Positions 36,058-45,800 are shown, numbered from the stretch's first letter. The stretch is 64,000 nucleotides of DNA from Terribacillus saccharophilus (GCF_002272745.1 NZ_NPBD01000002.1:372001-436000); one strand, 5' to 3'. The notes: generated by a model not told the origin, from the letters alone. Program-made: numbers and translations.

Positions 36058-37542
36058 ATGGGGAAAGCAACCGGATTTATCGACTACAAAAGAGAAGAAG
36101 CAAATGAACGCGATCCAAAGACGCGGACCCGGGACTGGAACGAATACGCCGCTCCTTTCTCTGATGCTACGCTAAAGACACAAGGAGCTCGCTGTATGGA
36201 CTGCGGTACACCGTTTTGTCATATCGGTATGGAGATCGGAGGAGCCACTTCCGGCTGTCCGATTTACAATTTGATTCCAGAATGGAACGACCTTGTGTAT
36301 AAGGGTAAATGGAAGGAAGCATTGGAAAGACTGATGCTGACGAATAATTTCCCGGAATTCACTGGCCGTGTCTGCCCGGCACCTTGTGAAGGTTCCTGCA
36401 CAGTAGCAATTAGTGATCCGGCAGTTGCCATCAAAAATATCGAACGTGCAATCATCGATAAAGGTTTCGAAAATGGCTGGATCACACCGCGTATTCCGCA
36501 AAAACGTACTGGCAAAAAGGTCGCAATCATCGGATCTGGTCCTGCAGGTATGGCTAGTGCTGATCAGCTGAACCAAGCTGGTCACACAGTCACTGTATAC
36601 GAGCGCGCTGACCGTGCTGGCGGATTGCTTATGTATGGAATTCCGAACATGAAGCTGGAAAAAGAAGTGGTAGAACGCCGCATCAACCTACTGCGTCAGG
36701 AAGGTATCGACTTTATCCTGAACACAGAAATCGGTAAGGATATCCTTGCTGAAGAGCTTCGTGAACAATATGATGCGGTGATACTTTGTACAGGAGCTCA
36801 ACAGCAGCGTGATCTTGTAATCAAAGGAAGAGAATCTAAAGGTATTCATATCGCAATGGATTATCTAACCGTTTCAACAAAAGCGCTGCTTGATGACAAA
36901 TTAGCAATTCAGCCGGAGTTTGATGCGGCAGGTAAAGACGTTATTGTTATCGGTGGCGGGGATACTGGTGCAGACTGTATTGCAACGGCTGTTCGTCAAG
37001 GTGCAAAAAGCGTTACGCAATTCGGGAAACACCCACAGCTGCCGCTTGCTCGCAGTGCTGATAACCAATGGCCAGAATATCCGCATGTATTCGGTTTGGA
37101 ATATGCACATAAAGAAGCAAAAGCAGTTTACGGGGAAGATCCGCGCCAATACTCTATCCAGACAACGAAATTCGTCAAGGATGAGCAAGGCAATCTAAAA
37201 GAATTGCATACTATTGATATGCAGAAAGTACGTAATGAGAAAGGTATGTTCGTCTACCAGGAAGTTGAAGGATCTGAGAAAGTATGGCCTGCTGAGCTTG
37301 TATTGATTGCCATCGGCTTTGAAGGCACTGAAACGCCGTTGCTTACAGAGTTTGGTGTGAATGTAACACCAAACAAACGCGTGGAAGCAGCCTACGGAGA
37401 TTATCGTACGAATGTAGATAAAGTTTTCGCCGCTGGCGATGCCCGCCGCGGACAAAGTCTAATTGTTTGGGCTATTAACGAAGGCAGAGATGTTGCCAAA
37501 CAGGTTGATCTTCAACTAATGGGTGAGACTGTATTACCTTGA
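36058..37542 (+). CDS. gltB: Glutamate synthase (NADPH), small subunit
   Basis: A 494-residue FAD- and iron-sulfur-binding reductase subunit passing electrons from NADPH to GltA. The N-terminal cluster region has RCMDCGTPFCHIG near 45-57 followed by GCPIYNLIPEWNDLV and the second set GRVCPAPCEGSCTVAI near 102-117. The FAD motif is KKVAIIGSGPAGMASADQL near 152-170, and the NADPH motif is DVIVIGGGDTGADCIATAV near 296-314. It begins 15 bases after gltA with AGAGGTGG, so it is the second gene of a two-gene operon. Terminator immediately downstream. Confidence 0.97.
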   Translation: MGKATGFIDYKREEANERDPKTRTRDWNEYAAPFSDATLKTQGARCMDCGTPFCHIGMEIGGATSGCPIYNLIPEWNDLVYKGKWKEALERLMLTNNFPEFTGRVCPAPCEGSCTVAISDPAVAIKNIERAIIDKGFENGWITPRIPQKRTGKKVAIIGSGPAGMASADQLNQAGHTVTVYERADRAGGLLMYGIPNMKLEKEVVERRINLLRQEGIDFILNTEIGKDILAEELREQYDAVILCTGAQQQRDLVIKGRESKGIHIAMDYLTVSTKALLDDKLAIQPEFDAAGKDVIVIGGGDTGADCIATAVRQGAKSVTQFGKHPQLPLARSADNQWPEYPHVFGLEYAHKEAKAVYGEDPRQYSIQTTKFVKDEQGNLKELHTIDMQKVRNEKGMFVYQEVEGSEKVWPAELVLIAIGFEGTETPLLTEFGVNVTPNKRVEAAYGDYRTNVDKVFAAGDARRGQSLIVWAINEGRDVAKQVDLQLMGETVLP

Positions 37543-37546
37543 TGAT

Positions 37547-37586
37547 AAAGCAGAATTTCCGTTTAACGGAGGTTCTGCTTTTATTA
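37547..37586 (+). terminator. Terminator after gltB
   Basis: Arms AAAGCAGAA (37547-37555) and TTCTGCTTT (37573-37581), 17-base loop containing a small CCG/CGG stem, followed by TTATT. Confidence 0.7.
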
Positions 37587-37713
37587 TGCCTTCAGAAGGA
37601 AATGCAAGCCAGCAACTTGTCAGGATTCCTGCCAGTATTTTGTCAGAACAACTTCATAATGCCTGTATTCATCCGATATACAAGGGATGGGGGATTCAAT
37701 GAGGAGGATCAGC

Positions 37714-39003
37714 ATGTTATTGAAACGCAAAAAAGAGAGACAAGCAGAAGCAGTGGAACTTACTAATATATCTAAAGAAGCAAAAGTAGTACTGAAAATT
37801 GAGGGTGAGTTGAAAAAACAGCTTGATATGATTCATCTGACAGAAGTCGATCTGCGTGTGTTAACAGGATTGCAGCCATTAGTCTGTGCAGAGATTGAAA
37901 GTATCGTGAGCCGCTTTTATCAGAACATAACCAATCAGGAAAATTTGCTCGCTATTATTGAAAGTAATAGTTCTGTAGAACGATTGAAGCAGACATTAAA
38001 ACGGCATATACAGGAAATGTTTGATGGCAAGGTAGATGCTGACTATGTAGAGAAGCGCAAACGTATTGCCTTGATTCATGCGAAAATTGGACTGGAGCCG
38101 AAATGGTATATGGGCGCTTTCCAAGATCTATTGCAGCAGATGTTATCCATATTCGAACAGCATCTCACTGATTTTGCAGCTTACCGCATAGCCGTACTTG
38201 CCACGACAAAGATTTTTAACATCGAACAGCAAATTGTGTTGGATGCTTATAATACCGAACATGAAAGCGTACATATTGAGCACATTGAAAAACAAGATAA
38301 ACTATATGAAAGTATACAAGTAACTTCCGAGAGTCTTACAAGCATATTCTTGAAGGTGAACCGAGCTGTGGAAGAGCTAGTTACATTCTCGACAAAGCTG
38401 ACAGAACAAAGTAATGAAACGAAACAAACGGCAAAAGAAGTAGTAAACCATTCCGAGGAAGGCCAAGCGGGTCTAGCGTCCCAGCAGCAACGGATGCAGC
38501 ACATCGGAGAGCAAATGGAAATGGTGCAAAAAGAGCTGACGGCGCTGGAGGCAGCAGCTGCTAAAATCGGCAGTATCGTTGGGTTAGTGGAAGGTATTGC
38601 TGAGCAAACGAACCTGCTTTCTCTTAATGCTTCGATTGAATCTGCACGGGCAGGCGAACAAGGAAAAGGATTTGCCGTCGTAGCAAGCGAAGTCCGGAAA
38701 TTGGCGGAAGAAACGAAATCATCTGTGTCTGATGTAACAGCATTGATTCAAGATACGCATTCCCAGATTAGTAACGTAAGCAAATTCATGGAGACAGCAG
38801 AGGATTTGATTGCCAATGGAACTGTACAGCTAGGAGATGTAACCTCAAAATTTGAGAACATCATGACGCATTCTCAAAGTAACGAACAAATAAGCAGCCG
38901 AACAGAGGAAAGTATCAAACAATTCACTGGAGAGCTTATGGATGTAAAAGGAGCTATGCAGCAAGCAGAAAGCGTACTCCGACAATTAAATGAGCTTACA
39001 TAA
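37714..39003 (+). CDS. hemAT: Heme-based oxygen-sensing aerotaxis transducer HemAT
   Basis: A 429-residue soluble chemoreceptor. Residues about 15-175 are a globin fold with the proximal heme ligand His122 ([20 protein letters not shown]) and a B-helix Tyr69 (SRFYQNI), equivalent to His123 and Tyr70 of B. subtilis HemAT. Residues about 220-429 are the methyl-accepting coiled coil with the hairpin tip [20 protein letters not shown] near 298-317, which binds CheA/CheW. No membrane helices, as expected. Start ATG 37714 follows GAGGAGG; an in-frame ATG at 37687 lies upstream of that site. It implies motility and oxygen taxis in this organism. Confidence 0.93.
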   Translation: MLLKRKKERQAEAVELTNISKEAKVVLKIEGELKKQLDMIHLTEVDLRVLTGLQPLVCAEIESIVSRFYQNITNQENLLAIIESNSSVERLKQTLKRHIQEMFDGKVDADYVEKRKRIALIHAKIGLEPKWYMGAFQDLLQQMLSIFEQHLTDFAAYRIAVLATTKIFNIEQQIVLDAYNTEHESVHIEHIEKQDKLYESIQVTSESLTSIFLKVNRAVEELVTFSTKLTEQSNETKQTAKEVVNHSEEGQAGLASQQQRMQHIGEQMEMVQKELTALEAAAAKIGSIVGLVEGIAEQTNLLSLNASIESARAGEQGKGFAVVASEVRKLAEETKSSVSDVTALIQDTHSQISNVSKFMETAEDLIANGTVQLGDVTSKFENIMTHSQSNEQISSRTEESIKQFTGELMDVKGAMQQAESVLRQLNELT

Positions 39004-39008
39004 AAGAA

Positions 39009-39034
39009 AACCAGCAGTCAAGTGACTGCTGGTT
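39009..39034. terminator. Terminator between hemAT and the small coiled-coil gene
   Basis: Perfect 12-base arms AACCAGCAGTCA and TGACTGCTGGTT with a two-base loop. AT-rich flanks on both sides; it overlaps the stop of the converging gene. Confidence 0.75.
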
Positions 39035-39350
39035 ATTTGCTTTCAAACTGTGTTTGTTTAAATTGCTCCTTCAATGCAGAAGGTGCTTGTTTAATGGAAG
39101 AAATAACAGTCTTCGATCCTTCAGTAATAGACTGGACATTAGACTGGATATCCTTCTGATGCTGCTGCAAAACTGTCTGCTCTTGCTTGATTGTCTGCAT
39201 ATCCGCTTGCATTGGAGCCATTGTCTTATCGATTTTTTTCTTTGTTGCAAGCATTGATTTTACAGCTTTCATGATCATGCCAGCTGCTATAGCCAGTGCA
39301 CCGATAATAATGACGCCGCAAATGATCCACATAATTGTACCCATTTCCAT
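39033..39350 (-). CDS. Small membrane-anchored coiled-coil protein
   Basis: A 105-residue protein with one N-terminal membrane helix (MWIICGVIIIGALAIAAGMI, residues 7-26) and a Gln/Lys-rich helical remainder (KKIDKTMAPMQADMQTIKQE, then QTVLQQHQKDIQSNVQSI) predicted to be coiled coil. The plan resembles DUF948/YtxH-type stress-related or envelope proteins of Bacillaceae. Function not known. RBS AGGAGGG precedes ATG. It is monocistronic and convergent with hemAT. Confidence 0.7.
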   Translation of the reverse strand: MEMGTIMWIICGVIIIGALAIAAGMIMKAVKSMLATKKKIDKTMAPMQADMQTIKQEQTVLQQHQKDIQSNVQSITEGSKTVISSIKQAPSALKEQFKQTQFESK

Positions 39351-39419
39351 ATGCCGTCCCTCCTTTATGTATGTGCTGTTCTTTTCCCTAATCTTTGTTT
39401 ATCCTAACATACTGAACGG

Positions 39420-39434
39420 AATTTTGTTAAAATT
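39420..39434. promoter_or_regulatory. CodY-like box upstream of ilvE
   Basis: AATTTTGTTAAAATT matches the CodY consensus AATTTTCWGAAAATT at 13 of 15 positions and is itself nearly palindromic. It lies about 130 bases before the ilvE start. CodY represses branched-chain amino acid genes when isoleucine and GTP are high. Confidence 0.55.
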
Positions 39435-39563
39435 TTAGGTTGAAACTATATAGAATCTCCTATATAATCTGTTGATAAGATATTGTTGTCGCAATATTCT
39501 ATCATTAGAAACAATTTAACCAAAAAAGAGAATGAAAATCTTAAATGACAGGGAGTCCTAGCT

Positions 39564-40637
39564 TTGAAACAACAAACTTTTGCTTTTACACGCAGTGAGA
39601 ATCTAAAACAGAAACCGGACGCAAGTACGCTTCAATTCGGAAAGGTATTCACTGACCATATGTTCACAATGGATTATACAACAGAAACAGGCTGGCATGA
39701 TCCTCAGATTGTGCCATATGCACCGCTGGAGCTTGATCCGGCAGCTATGTGCTTCCACTATGGCCAGACAGTATTTGAAGGCTTGAAAGCCTATGTGACC
39801 AAAGAAGGAAAAGTTTTGCTATTCCGTCCAGATAAGAACTTCGAGCGACTTAACCGTTCGAATGACAGACTATGTATTCCGCGTTTGGATGAGGAAGTGG
39901 CATTAGAAGCATTGCGACAGCTCATTTCGGTCGAGAAAGATTGGATCCCGACTGCAGAAGGAACTTCACTTTATATCCGTCCGTTCATCATTTCGACGGA
40001 GCCGTTCCTTGGCGTAGCTGCATCTATCAGCTACAAGTTCATCATCATTCTTTCTCCTGTAGGGGCTTACTATAAAGAAGGTATTAACCCAGTAAGCATT
40101 GCAGTGGAGAATGACTATGTACGTGCAGTCAAAGGCGGTACAGGCGATGCGAAAACAGGCGGAAACTATGCTGCAAGCCTTAAAGCACAAGAAGTAGCAG
40201 CAGCATCTGGTTTCTCCCAGGTTCTTTGGCTGGATGGTGTGGAGAAGAAATACATCGAGGAAGTTGGCAGTATGAATGTATTTTTCAAAATTGATGGTGA
40301 AATCGTTACACCGCAGCTGAACGGCAGCATCCTGCAAGGTGTTACACGCGACAGTGTCCTTCATTTGTTGAAGCACTGGGGTTATCCGGTAACAGAACGT
40401 CGCGTTTCTATCGCAGAGGTGGTTCAGGCGCAGAAAGAAGGCAAACTGGAAGAGGCGTTCGGTACTGGGACAGCGGCAGTCATTTCACCGGTCGGTAAGC
40501 TCTTCTATGAAGGAGAAACATACGAGATCAATAATGGCGTCACTGGTGAAGTTGCTAAGCGCGTCTATGAAACGATCGTCGGTATCCAAAAGGGCGAGGT
40601 AGAAGATACATTCGGCTGGACAATCGAAGTCAACTAA
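39564..40637 (+). CDS. ilvE: Branched-chain amino acid aminotransferase
   Basis: A 357-residue fold-type IV PLP enzyme that transfers amino groups between glutamate and the branched-chain keto acids. The PLP lysine is Lys197 in GDAKTGGNYAASLKAQ; other motifs are FHYGQTVFEGLKAY near 64-77, RPDKNFERLNRSNDRLCIP near 88-106 and QVLWLDGVEKKYIEEVGSMN near 218-237. The length fits the long BCAT form (YbgE/YwaA type). Start is TTG 39564 behind AGGGAG. A CodY-like box lies upstream. It would also produce branched-chain fatty acid precursors. Confidence 0.94.
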   Translation: MKQQTFAFTRSENLKQKPDASTLQFGKVFTDHMFTMDYTTETGWHDPQIVPYAPLELDPAAMCFHYGQTVFEGLKAYVTKEGKVLLFRPDKNFERLNRSNDRLCIPRLDEEVALEALRQLISVEKDWIPTAEGTSLYIRPFIISTEPFLGVAASISYKFIIILSPVGAYYKEGINPVSIAVENDYVRAVKGGTGDAKTGGNYAASLKAQEVAAASGFSQVLWLDGVEKKYIEEVGSMNVFFKIDGEIVTPQLNGSILQGVTRDSVLHLLKHWGYPVTERRVSIAEVVQAQKEGKLEEAFGTGTAAVISPVGKLFYEGETYEINNGVTGEVAKRVYETIVGIQKGEVEDTFGWTIEVN

Positions 40638-40646
40638 CTTTAGAGG

Positions 40647-40675
40647 AACCTCCACACATAGCAGTGGGGGTTTTT
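40647..40675 (+). terminator. Terminator after ilvE
   Basis: Arms AACCTCCAC and GTGGGGGTT (one G-T pair) with an eight-base loop, followed by T5. Confidence 0.75.
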
Positions 40676-40756
40676 AGTTTCTAGACTAGGAGCTTGCGTT
40701 GTTTTGCTATATAATCGTTACTAAAATGAGTTGTTAGACGAAAAGGTGAATGGAAT

Positions 40757-41848
40757 ATGAAAAGAATAATTGTAAAAATAGGTTCAAGCATGCTTTCGGA
40801 ATCTGGCGGGGGAATGAGTGAATCCAAAATCCGCCAGCATACGGATCAAATAGCTGCACTAATCAAAGAAGGGCATGAAGTGATACTTGTATCATCCGGT
40901 GCTGTAGCAGCTGGATTCCGTCAGCTGGGATACCCGTCAAGACCAGTGACAATTGAAGGAAAACAAGCTGCAGCAGCGATTGGACAAGGTCTGCTCGTTC
41001 AAGCTTATACAGAGGCTTTCGGCAGACATGATATGAAATGTGCGCAACTGCTTTTAACACGCGATGTTTTCACAAATTCCGATCAATATCATAACAGCTA
41101 CAATACACTGCAGGAGCTGCTGAAGCGTAATATCATTCCGATCATCAATGAAAATGACTCAGTCTCTATCCGAGAACTGACATTTGGTGATAATGATATG
41201 CTGTCTGCTTATGTTAGCGGGCTCGTGAAAGCTGATTTATTGATACTAATAACGGATGTAGACGGTATTTACGATAAGAATCCCAATACCTATCCTGATG
41301 CGAAGCGATATCAGCAATTAGAAGCCATTCCTCCGGAAATGCAGGCATCCATTGAACAGACATCCGGATCCAATGTCGGTACGGGAGGCATGTATTCGAA
41401 GGTGCTGGCTGCTCAGACTGCGCTTGAACTAGGAGTGCCGGTATTTATCGGTACAACGAATGAGCAATCGACGCTGCTGGAGATTTCCCAAGGCAATGGA
41501 GCAGGTACGTATATAGGAGACGAAGCAACAGAGGTGCAGCGCAAAACGAAGCAATGGCTCACGCATCATGCCAGAGCGACAGGCAGCCTTACGATCGATA
41601 CAGGTGCAGCTACAGCTTTGCTAGAGCATGGGAAAAGTCTGCTGCCGATCGGAATCACGGAAATACAGGGAACTTTTACCTCGTCTGCTGTTGTTGAAAT
41701 CAAGACAACCGTTGGAGATACAATTGCCCGTGGAATTAGTGATATCTCATCTGCAGATCTACGCGAAATGCTAACAAACCGCGAGACTGATCCATCTTCT
41801 GTTTGGCATAAAGCCGTTGTCCATCGAAATTATATTGTATTCCTTTGA
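40757..41848 (+). CDS. proB: Glutamate 5-kinase
   Basis: A 363-residue enzyme phosphorylating glutamate for proline synthesis. The amino acid kinase domain (1 to about 260) has KIGSSMLSESGGG, EVILVSSGAVAAGF near 39-52, LLLTRDVFTNSDQYHNSYNT near 97-116, PIINENDSVSIRELTFGDND near 127-146 and LLILITDVDGIYDKNP near 159-174. A C-terminal PUA domain (about 275-355) is present. proA, which usually follows, is absent: a terminator comes directly after the stop. B. subtilis has both a housekeeping (ProB) and an osmotically induced (ProJ) kinase; which this is cannot be told. Confidence 0.93.
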   Translation: MKRIIVKIGSSMLSESGGGMSESKIRQHTDQIAALIKEGHEVILVSSGAVAAGFRQLGYPSRPVTIEGKQAAAAIGQGLLVQAYTEAFGRHDMKCAQLLLTRDVFTNSDQYHNSYNTLQELLKRNIIPIINENDSVSIRELTFGDNDMLSAYVSGLVKADLLILITDVDGIYDKNPNTYPDAKRYQQLEAIPPEMQASIEQTSGSNVGTGGMYSKVLAAQTALELGVPVFIGTTNEQSTLLEISQGNGAGTYIGDEATEVQRKTKQWLTHHARATGSLTIDTGAATALLEHGKSLLPIGITEIQGTFTSSAVVEIKTTVGDTIARGISDISSADLREMLTNRETDPSSVWHKAVVHRNYIVFL

Positions 41849-41850
41849 AA

Positions 41851-41884
41851 AAGCCGCCAAGCCTGTCAGCTAGGCGGCTTCGGT
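41851..41884 (+). terminator. Terminator after proB
   Basis: Arms AAGCCGCCAAGCC-type stem (41851-41858 and 41873-41880 pairing AAGCCGCC with GGCGGCTT) with an inner loop. The T run is poor, so some read-through into the downstream small gene is possible. Confidence 0.6.
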
Positions 41885-41915
41885 GTATAATGAGAACCAG
41901 AAAGGAGTTGCACTG

Positions 41916-42044
41916 ATGAAAGTAATCATGCTCGTCCAAACGATGTATAAAAATAAACTGCTTCGCGAAGGCGGTACATATGAGATCCCGGAGGAAACAG
42001 CAGCTCGCTGGATCAGAAGTAAAATCGCAAAAGCAGCAGAGTAA
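41916..42044 (+). CDS. Small 42-residue protein, phage-accessory-like
   Basis: ATG 41916 follows AAAGGAG with ideal spacing and opens 42 codons: [20 protein letters not shown] then [20 protein letters not shown]. This beta-strand, Y-K-N-K, E-G-x-T-Y-E-I, A-x-x-W-I pattern resembles the short proteins found beside tail or head genes in Bacillus prophages, and also occasionally outside them. No other phage gene is near. It ends 11 bases before the SDR gene, with a ribosome site between, so the two are probably co-transcribed. Function unknown. Confidence 0.65.
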   Translation: MKVIMLVQTMYKNKLLREGGTYEIPEETAARWIRSKIAKAAE

Positions 42045-42055
42045 GGAGTGATCAT

Positions 42056-42850
42056 ATGGATTTAGGATTAAAGGGCAAGACAGCATTGGTCGTTGCAGCC
42101 AGCAAAGGACTGGGTAAGGCGACAGCCTTGCAGTTAGCCAAAGAAGGCGCTTGCGTTCACATAGTCAGCCGTGATGAGCAAGCACTGATACAGACACGTG
42201 ATGAAATAATAAATGAATCCGGAAATGATCTTATTGCATATTCAGTTTGTGATATTACCGATGTACAAGCGATTACCCGAGCAGTCGAGACAGCTAAGCA
42301 GCATACCGGATCAGTTGATATCCTTGTTAATAATGCTGGTGGACCACCGGCCGGTAAACTTATGGATTTTGCCGATGAAGATTGGCAGCAAGCTTTCGAG
42401 CTGAATTTATTAAGTTTCGTCTGTTTCATCCGGGCAGCTGTTCCGATCATGAAGGCAAATGGAGGGGGCCATATTCTTAATATCGCTTCATCTTCCATTA
42501 AGCAATCAATCGATAACTTGCTGTTATCCAATACATTCCGTGCTGGAATTGTCGGATTGGCAAAATCTCTTTCGCAGGAACTGGCACCACACAATATATT
42601 GATCAACACGCTTGGTCCTGGAAAAATACATACTGACCGGGTCGATCAGCTGGATCAGAAGACCGCTGATCAGCTAGGCAAAAGCTTGGAGGACGTGCAG
42701 CAGCAGAGCCAAGCATCTATCCCGATGGGCAGATACGGTATGCCTGAAGAATTTGCTAAGATGGCTGCTTTCCTTTGTTCTTCTGCCAATTCGTATATTA
42801 CTGGTCAAGCTTTCGTCGTGGATGGCGGAATGGTCAAAAGTATTAGTTAA
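42056..42850 (+). CDS. SDR-family oxidoreductase with atypical active site
   Basis: A 264-residue short-chain dehydrogenase/reductase-like protein. The cofactor loop reads [20 protein letters not shown] (residues 7-26), close to TGxxxGxG but with AASKGLG. The NNAG motif is present as [13 protein letters not shown] near 85-97. The catalytic serine region is [13 protein letters not shown] near 142-154, but the usual YxxxK is replaced: the aligned segment is [18 protein letters not shown], giving Ser and Arg where Tyr and Lys belong. The tail [17 protein letters not shown] is canonical. It resembles beta-ketoacyl-ACP reductases overall, but ordinary reductase activity is doubtful. It overlaps the sqhC stop tail to tail. 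Confidence 0.85.
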   Translation: MDLGLKGKTALVVAASKGLGKATALQLAKEGACVHIVSRDEQALIQTRDEIINESGNDLIAYSVCDITDVQAITRAVETAKQHTGSVDILVNNAGGPPAGKLMDFADEDWQQAFELNLLSFVCFIRAAVPIMKANGGGHILNIASSSIKQSIDNLLLSNTFRAGIVGLAKSLSQELAPHNILINTLGPGKIHTDRVDQLDQKTADQLGKSLEDVQQQSQASIPMGRYGMPEEFAKMAAFLCSSANSYITGQAFVVDGGMVKSIS

Positions 42851-44709
42851 GACTTCGCTTTGATTCGGTAATGACTTAAAGCAAGCAGCGGAAAGATATG
42901 CGAATAGCTTTCATAACGGATATAAAATTGGCCAGGAAGGCCAATGCCAGTAGGATAGTCAATCGAGGTTTGCAGCAGAGGCTCTGACAGCAAAAAGCTG
43001 ATGCCTTGCTGTACCTCCTTGCTATCCTGTTCGCCGCTGGCAATAAGGGCATCAACAGCCCAGGCGGTCTGAACGACTGTACTGATCGGTAAATCTACGT
43101 ACGTTCCTACTTCTGCACTTCGGCACGATTCTCCCCAGCCACCATCATCATGCTGGACAGCTTTCAGCCAATTTACCGCACGCTTGACATGTTTTTCTGT
43201 CGGATTTACACCAACTGCTGCAAGGCCTGTCAAAGCAGCCCATGTCCCATATAAATAACAAACTCCCCATCTCCCGTACCATGATCCATTTAACTGCTGA
43301 TGCTTATAAAGCCAACGGACAGCCTTTTTTATACTGTAATGGTCCTTTTTCAAACTAGCATACGTTCCGAGGAATTCCATAACCCTGCCAGTTAAGTCTG
43401 CAGTTGAAGGATCAATCGCTGCATCTTCTGCATTTTCAATCGGAAGCTTTCCTAATACCCACCAGTCCGTATCTTTTTCGAATGCTGCCCATCCGCCGTC
43501 TTTATTTTGCATCGCTAGTAAATAATCTGATCCTTTTTTCCAAGCACGCTTAACAGTAAGATCATGACGAGCCTGTCTTGTGAGGGCTCGAAGTGCGGCA
43601 GCTGTGTCGTCATTATCTGGATGATTGGTGTTAGTATCAGAAAACCCCCAGCCGCCAGGCTCTAAGCTAGATTGATGGATTTGCCAATCTGCTTTTTGAA
43701 CATGCTGTCGCTGCAGCAGATAATGATTGGCTGATTGAATCATATTTTGTTTGACAGGGGCACCTGCCTGCTGAAGTGCATAACTGAGCAATGCTGTGTC
43801 CCATACAGTTGATGTGGAATTTTCGACATGAATGCCGTTGCAGTTTTCATTGACAAGACCATGTATACCTTTTAATGCCCGCTGTATTTTTGGATTGTTT
43901 TCTTCATACCCGAGTGCCATGTAGGCGTAAATCATGAAGAAAGTGGCACTTGCATAGCTGTAGAGTGTGCCATCAGATTCAGTTCGTTCCTGCATATATT
44001 GTTCTGCATATTTATAGCCAGCACGGTGCAGACGGGCTGGCAGGCGAGCCAGACGACTCCATTCATTCGTGATGGTACGAAAAGGAGAGCGAGCATCCGT
44101 TAAATCATCCCATTCATCCTCAAACAATAAATGCTCTAGCTGCACGCTGTGCATGCTGATTCGTTTGAATTTTTTATTCAGCAATAGCAGCATCGGGACA
44201 AAATGGATTCTGGCATAGGAACTGAATTGAAAGAAATTTATTGGGAAAGTTGTCGGAACAAGCAGCGCGGTCATCGGGAACTTCAAAAAGTGAGGCCAAG
44301 GTATCATACCGTGGACTGCCAGCATGAAGCGTATCATAAAGTGTGCTTTGTTGATGCCGCCGTTAGTGCTGATATAGCGTTCTGCAGCCCGTAGCTCTTT
44401 AGCAGAGACTCCTGAAAAACGAAGTGCAGCATATGCCAAGACAGTCGCTGATAAGTTGCCGTTTCTTTCACCAGGGTATGCTGCCCAGCTGCCATCGTCC
44501 CGTTGCTTTTTTAATAATTGGAGTTTTAATTTCTCTACGGTATCTGTTTCCTTGCCGAAGGAAGTGAAGGTGATGATATAGAAGCAATCTGTCAAAATCG
44601 CACCCTCAAAGCACATACGCCAAGTTCCATCTTTCTGCTGCAGCTCTTCAAGCTTATTGATACGCTTCTCAATTGCCATCTTCACATCTTCCATGTTGAC
44701 CTGGCTCAT
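42847..44709 (-). CDS. sqhC: Squalene-hopene cyclase / sporulenol synthase family terpene cyclase
   Basis: A 620-residue class II triterpene cyclase. I start at the ATG complementary to 44707-44709 (AAAGGAG seven bases upstream); 31 in-frame codons further upstream have no ribosome site. Repeated QW motifs run through the protein ([20 protein letters not shown] near 80-99, [50 protein letters not shown]). The protonating acid motif is [15 protein letters not shown], i.e. DxDD. B. subtilis SqhC of similar length cyclises C35 regular polyprenes to sporulenol in spores; hopene formation from squalene is the alternative. No polyprenyl synthase is adjacent. Confidence 0.9.
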   Translation of the reverse strand: MSQVNMEDVKMAIEKRINKLEELQQKDGTWRMCFEGAILTDCFYIITFTSFGKETDTVEKLKLQLLKKQRDDGSWAAYPGERNGNLSATVLAYAALRFSGVSAKELRAAERYISTNGGINKAHFMIRFMLAVHGMIPWPHFLKFPMTALLVPTTFPINFFQFSSYARIHFVPMLLLLNKKFKRISMHSVQLEHLLFEDEWDDLTDARSPFRTITNEWSRLARLPARLHRAGYKYAEQYMQERTESDGTLYSYASATFFMIYAYMALGYEENNPKIQRALKGIHGLVNENCNGIHVENSTSTVWDTALLSYALQQAGAPVKQNMIQSANHYLLQRQHVQKADWQIHQSSLEPGGWGFSDTNTNHPDNDDTAAALRALTRQARHDLTVKRAWKKGSDYLLAMQNKDGGWAAFEKDTDWWVLGKLPIENAEDAAIDPSTADLTGRVMEFLGTYASLKKDHYSIKKAVRWLYKHQQLNGSWYGRWGVCYLYGTWAALTGLAAVGVNPTEKHVKRAVNWLKAVQHDDGGWGESCRSAEVGTYVDLPISTVVQTAWAVDALIASGEQDSKEVQQGISFLLSEPLLQTSIDYPTGIGLPGQFYIRYESYSHIFPLLALSHYRIKAKS

Positions 44710-44828
44710 GATACAGCTCCTTTTCCCGAGAGTTATGGAACGGAAAATATACTGCAATATGATAAAATATGCGTAGAATAGCTTATTATGACTCGTCATC
44801 ATGTCCCGTTCAGGTAGGAGGCTTATTT

Positions 44829-45800
44829 ATGCGAGCAATTGTAGCGGCAAGTACAGGTGGTCCGGAGGTATTGGAATATAAAGATATAACAGTACCCGAA
44901 CCATCAACAGGAGAAGTAAGGATAAGGGTGTTAAAAGCAAGTGTCCATTTTGCAGATATAAAAAAGCGGAAAGGCGCCAAGGGTTCTGGAATCCCGGGCA
45001 TACTTGGACTCGATGCTGTCGGAATCATTGATAAGGTTGGACAAGACGTCAACGGGCTGCATATTGGAGATCGAGTTATCGCATTCGTAAAGACAGGTTC
45101 ATATGCGGAGTTTGCTATAGCGAATGCGTTGCTTGTCTATCCGATTGCAGATCATGTAGATACAGCTGTCGCTGCTGCGTGTCCTGTTCCTGCTTTTCTA
45201 TCTTTCATGCTGCTCGAGCGCGTTGGAAGACTTAGTAAGAGAGAAACTGTGCTTGTTCATGCAGCATCGGGAGGGACAGGCCTTACATTGATTCAGCTTG
45301 CAAGAAAGCTAGGTGCAGGCAAGATAATTGGAACCGTAAGCTCAGATCAGAAAGCAGCTATGCCTTTGGAACTTGGCGCAGACCATTGTATAACTTATGA
45401 TAATCTTTCAGAATCTGTACGGAACTTGACCGATGGCGCTGGTGTTGACCTTATATTAGACTCGCTAGCCGGCTCTGTAATGGAAGAGAGTTTTACTTGT
45501 CTTGCTCCCTATGGTAGATTAGTAAACTACGGGAATGCCAGTGGTGCTGCTGGTTCTATTAAAACATCAGATGTCCACGCAAGCTGCCGATCACTACTCG
45601 GATATAGCTTGGGAACGACACGTAAAAAACGGCCAGAAGATTTGAAACGTATTGCTGATCAAGTTATCAGTTTAGTAGAGATGGGAGATATTACGTTTCC
45701 CAGCATACAAGAATTCAAGCTCGAGGATGCAAATAAGGCACATCAGCTAATGGAAAGCAGAACACATGCAGGAAAAATAATTCTGCACATCACAGATTAG
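44829..45800 (+). CDS. Zinc-independent quinone oxidoreductase (MDR family)
   Basis: A 323-residue medium-chain reductase of the NADPH:quinone oxidoreductase type. Start ATG 44829 has TAGGAGG upstream; in-frame codons before it lack a ribosome site. The GroES-like N-domain opens MRAIVAASTGGPEVLEYKDI and continues HFADIKKRKGAKGSGIPGIL; the Rossmann motif is VLVHAASGGTGLTLIQLARK near 141-160. Zinc ligands of alcohol dehydrogenases are missing, which is typical of Qor proteins. The substrate is probably a quinone or enone. It is divergent from the sqhC gene by 120 bases. Confidence 0.88.
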   Translation: MRAIVAASTGGPEVLEYKDITVPEPSTGEVRIRVLKASVHFADIKKRKGAKGSGIPGILGLDAVGIIDKVGQDVNGLHIGDRVIAFVKTGSYAEFAIANALLVYPIADHVDTAVAAACPVPAFLSFMLLERVGRLSKRETVLVHAASGGTGLTLIQLARKLGAGKIIGTVSSDQKAAMPLELGADHCITYDNLSESVRNLTDGAGVDLILDSLAGSVMEESFTCLAPYGRLVNYGNASGAAGSIKTSDVHASCRSLLGYSLGTTRKKRPEDLKRIADQVISLVEMGDITFPSIQEFKLEDANKAHQLMESRTHAGKIILHITD

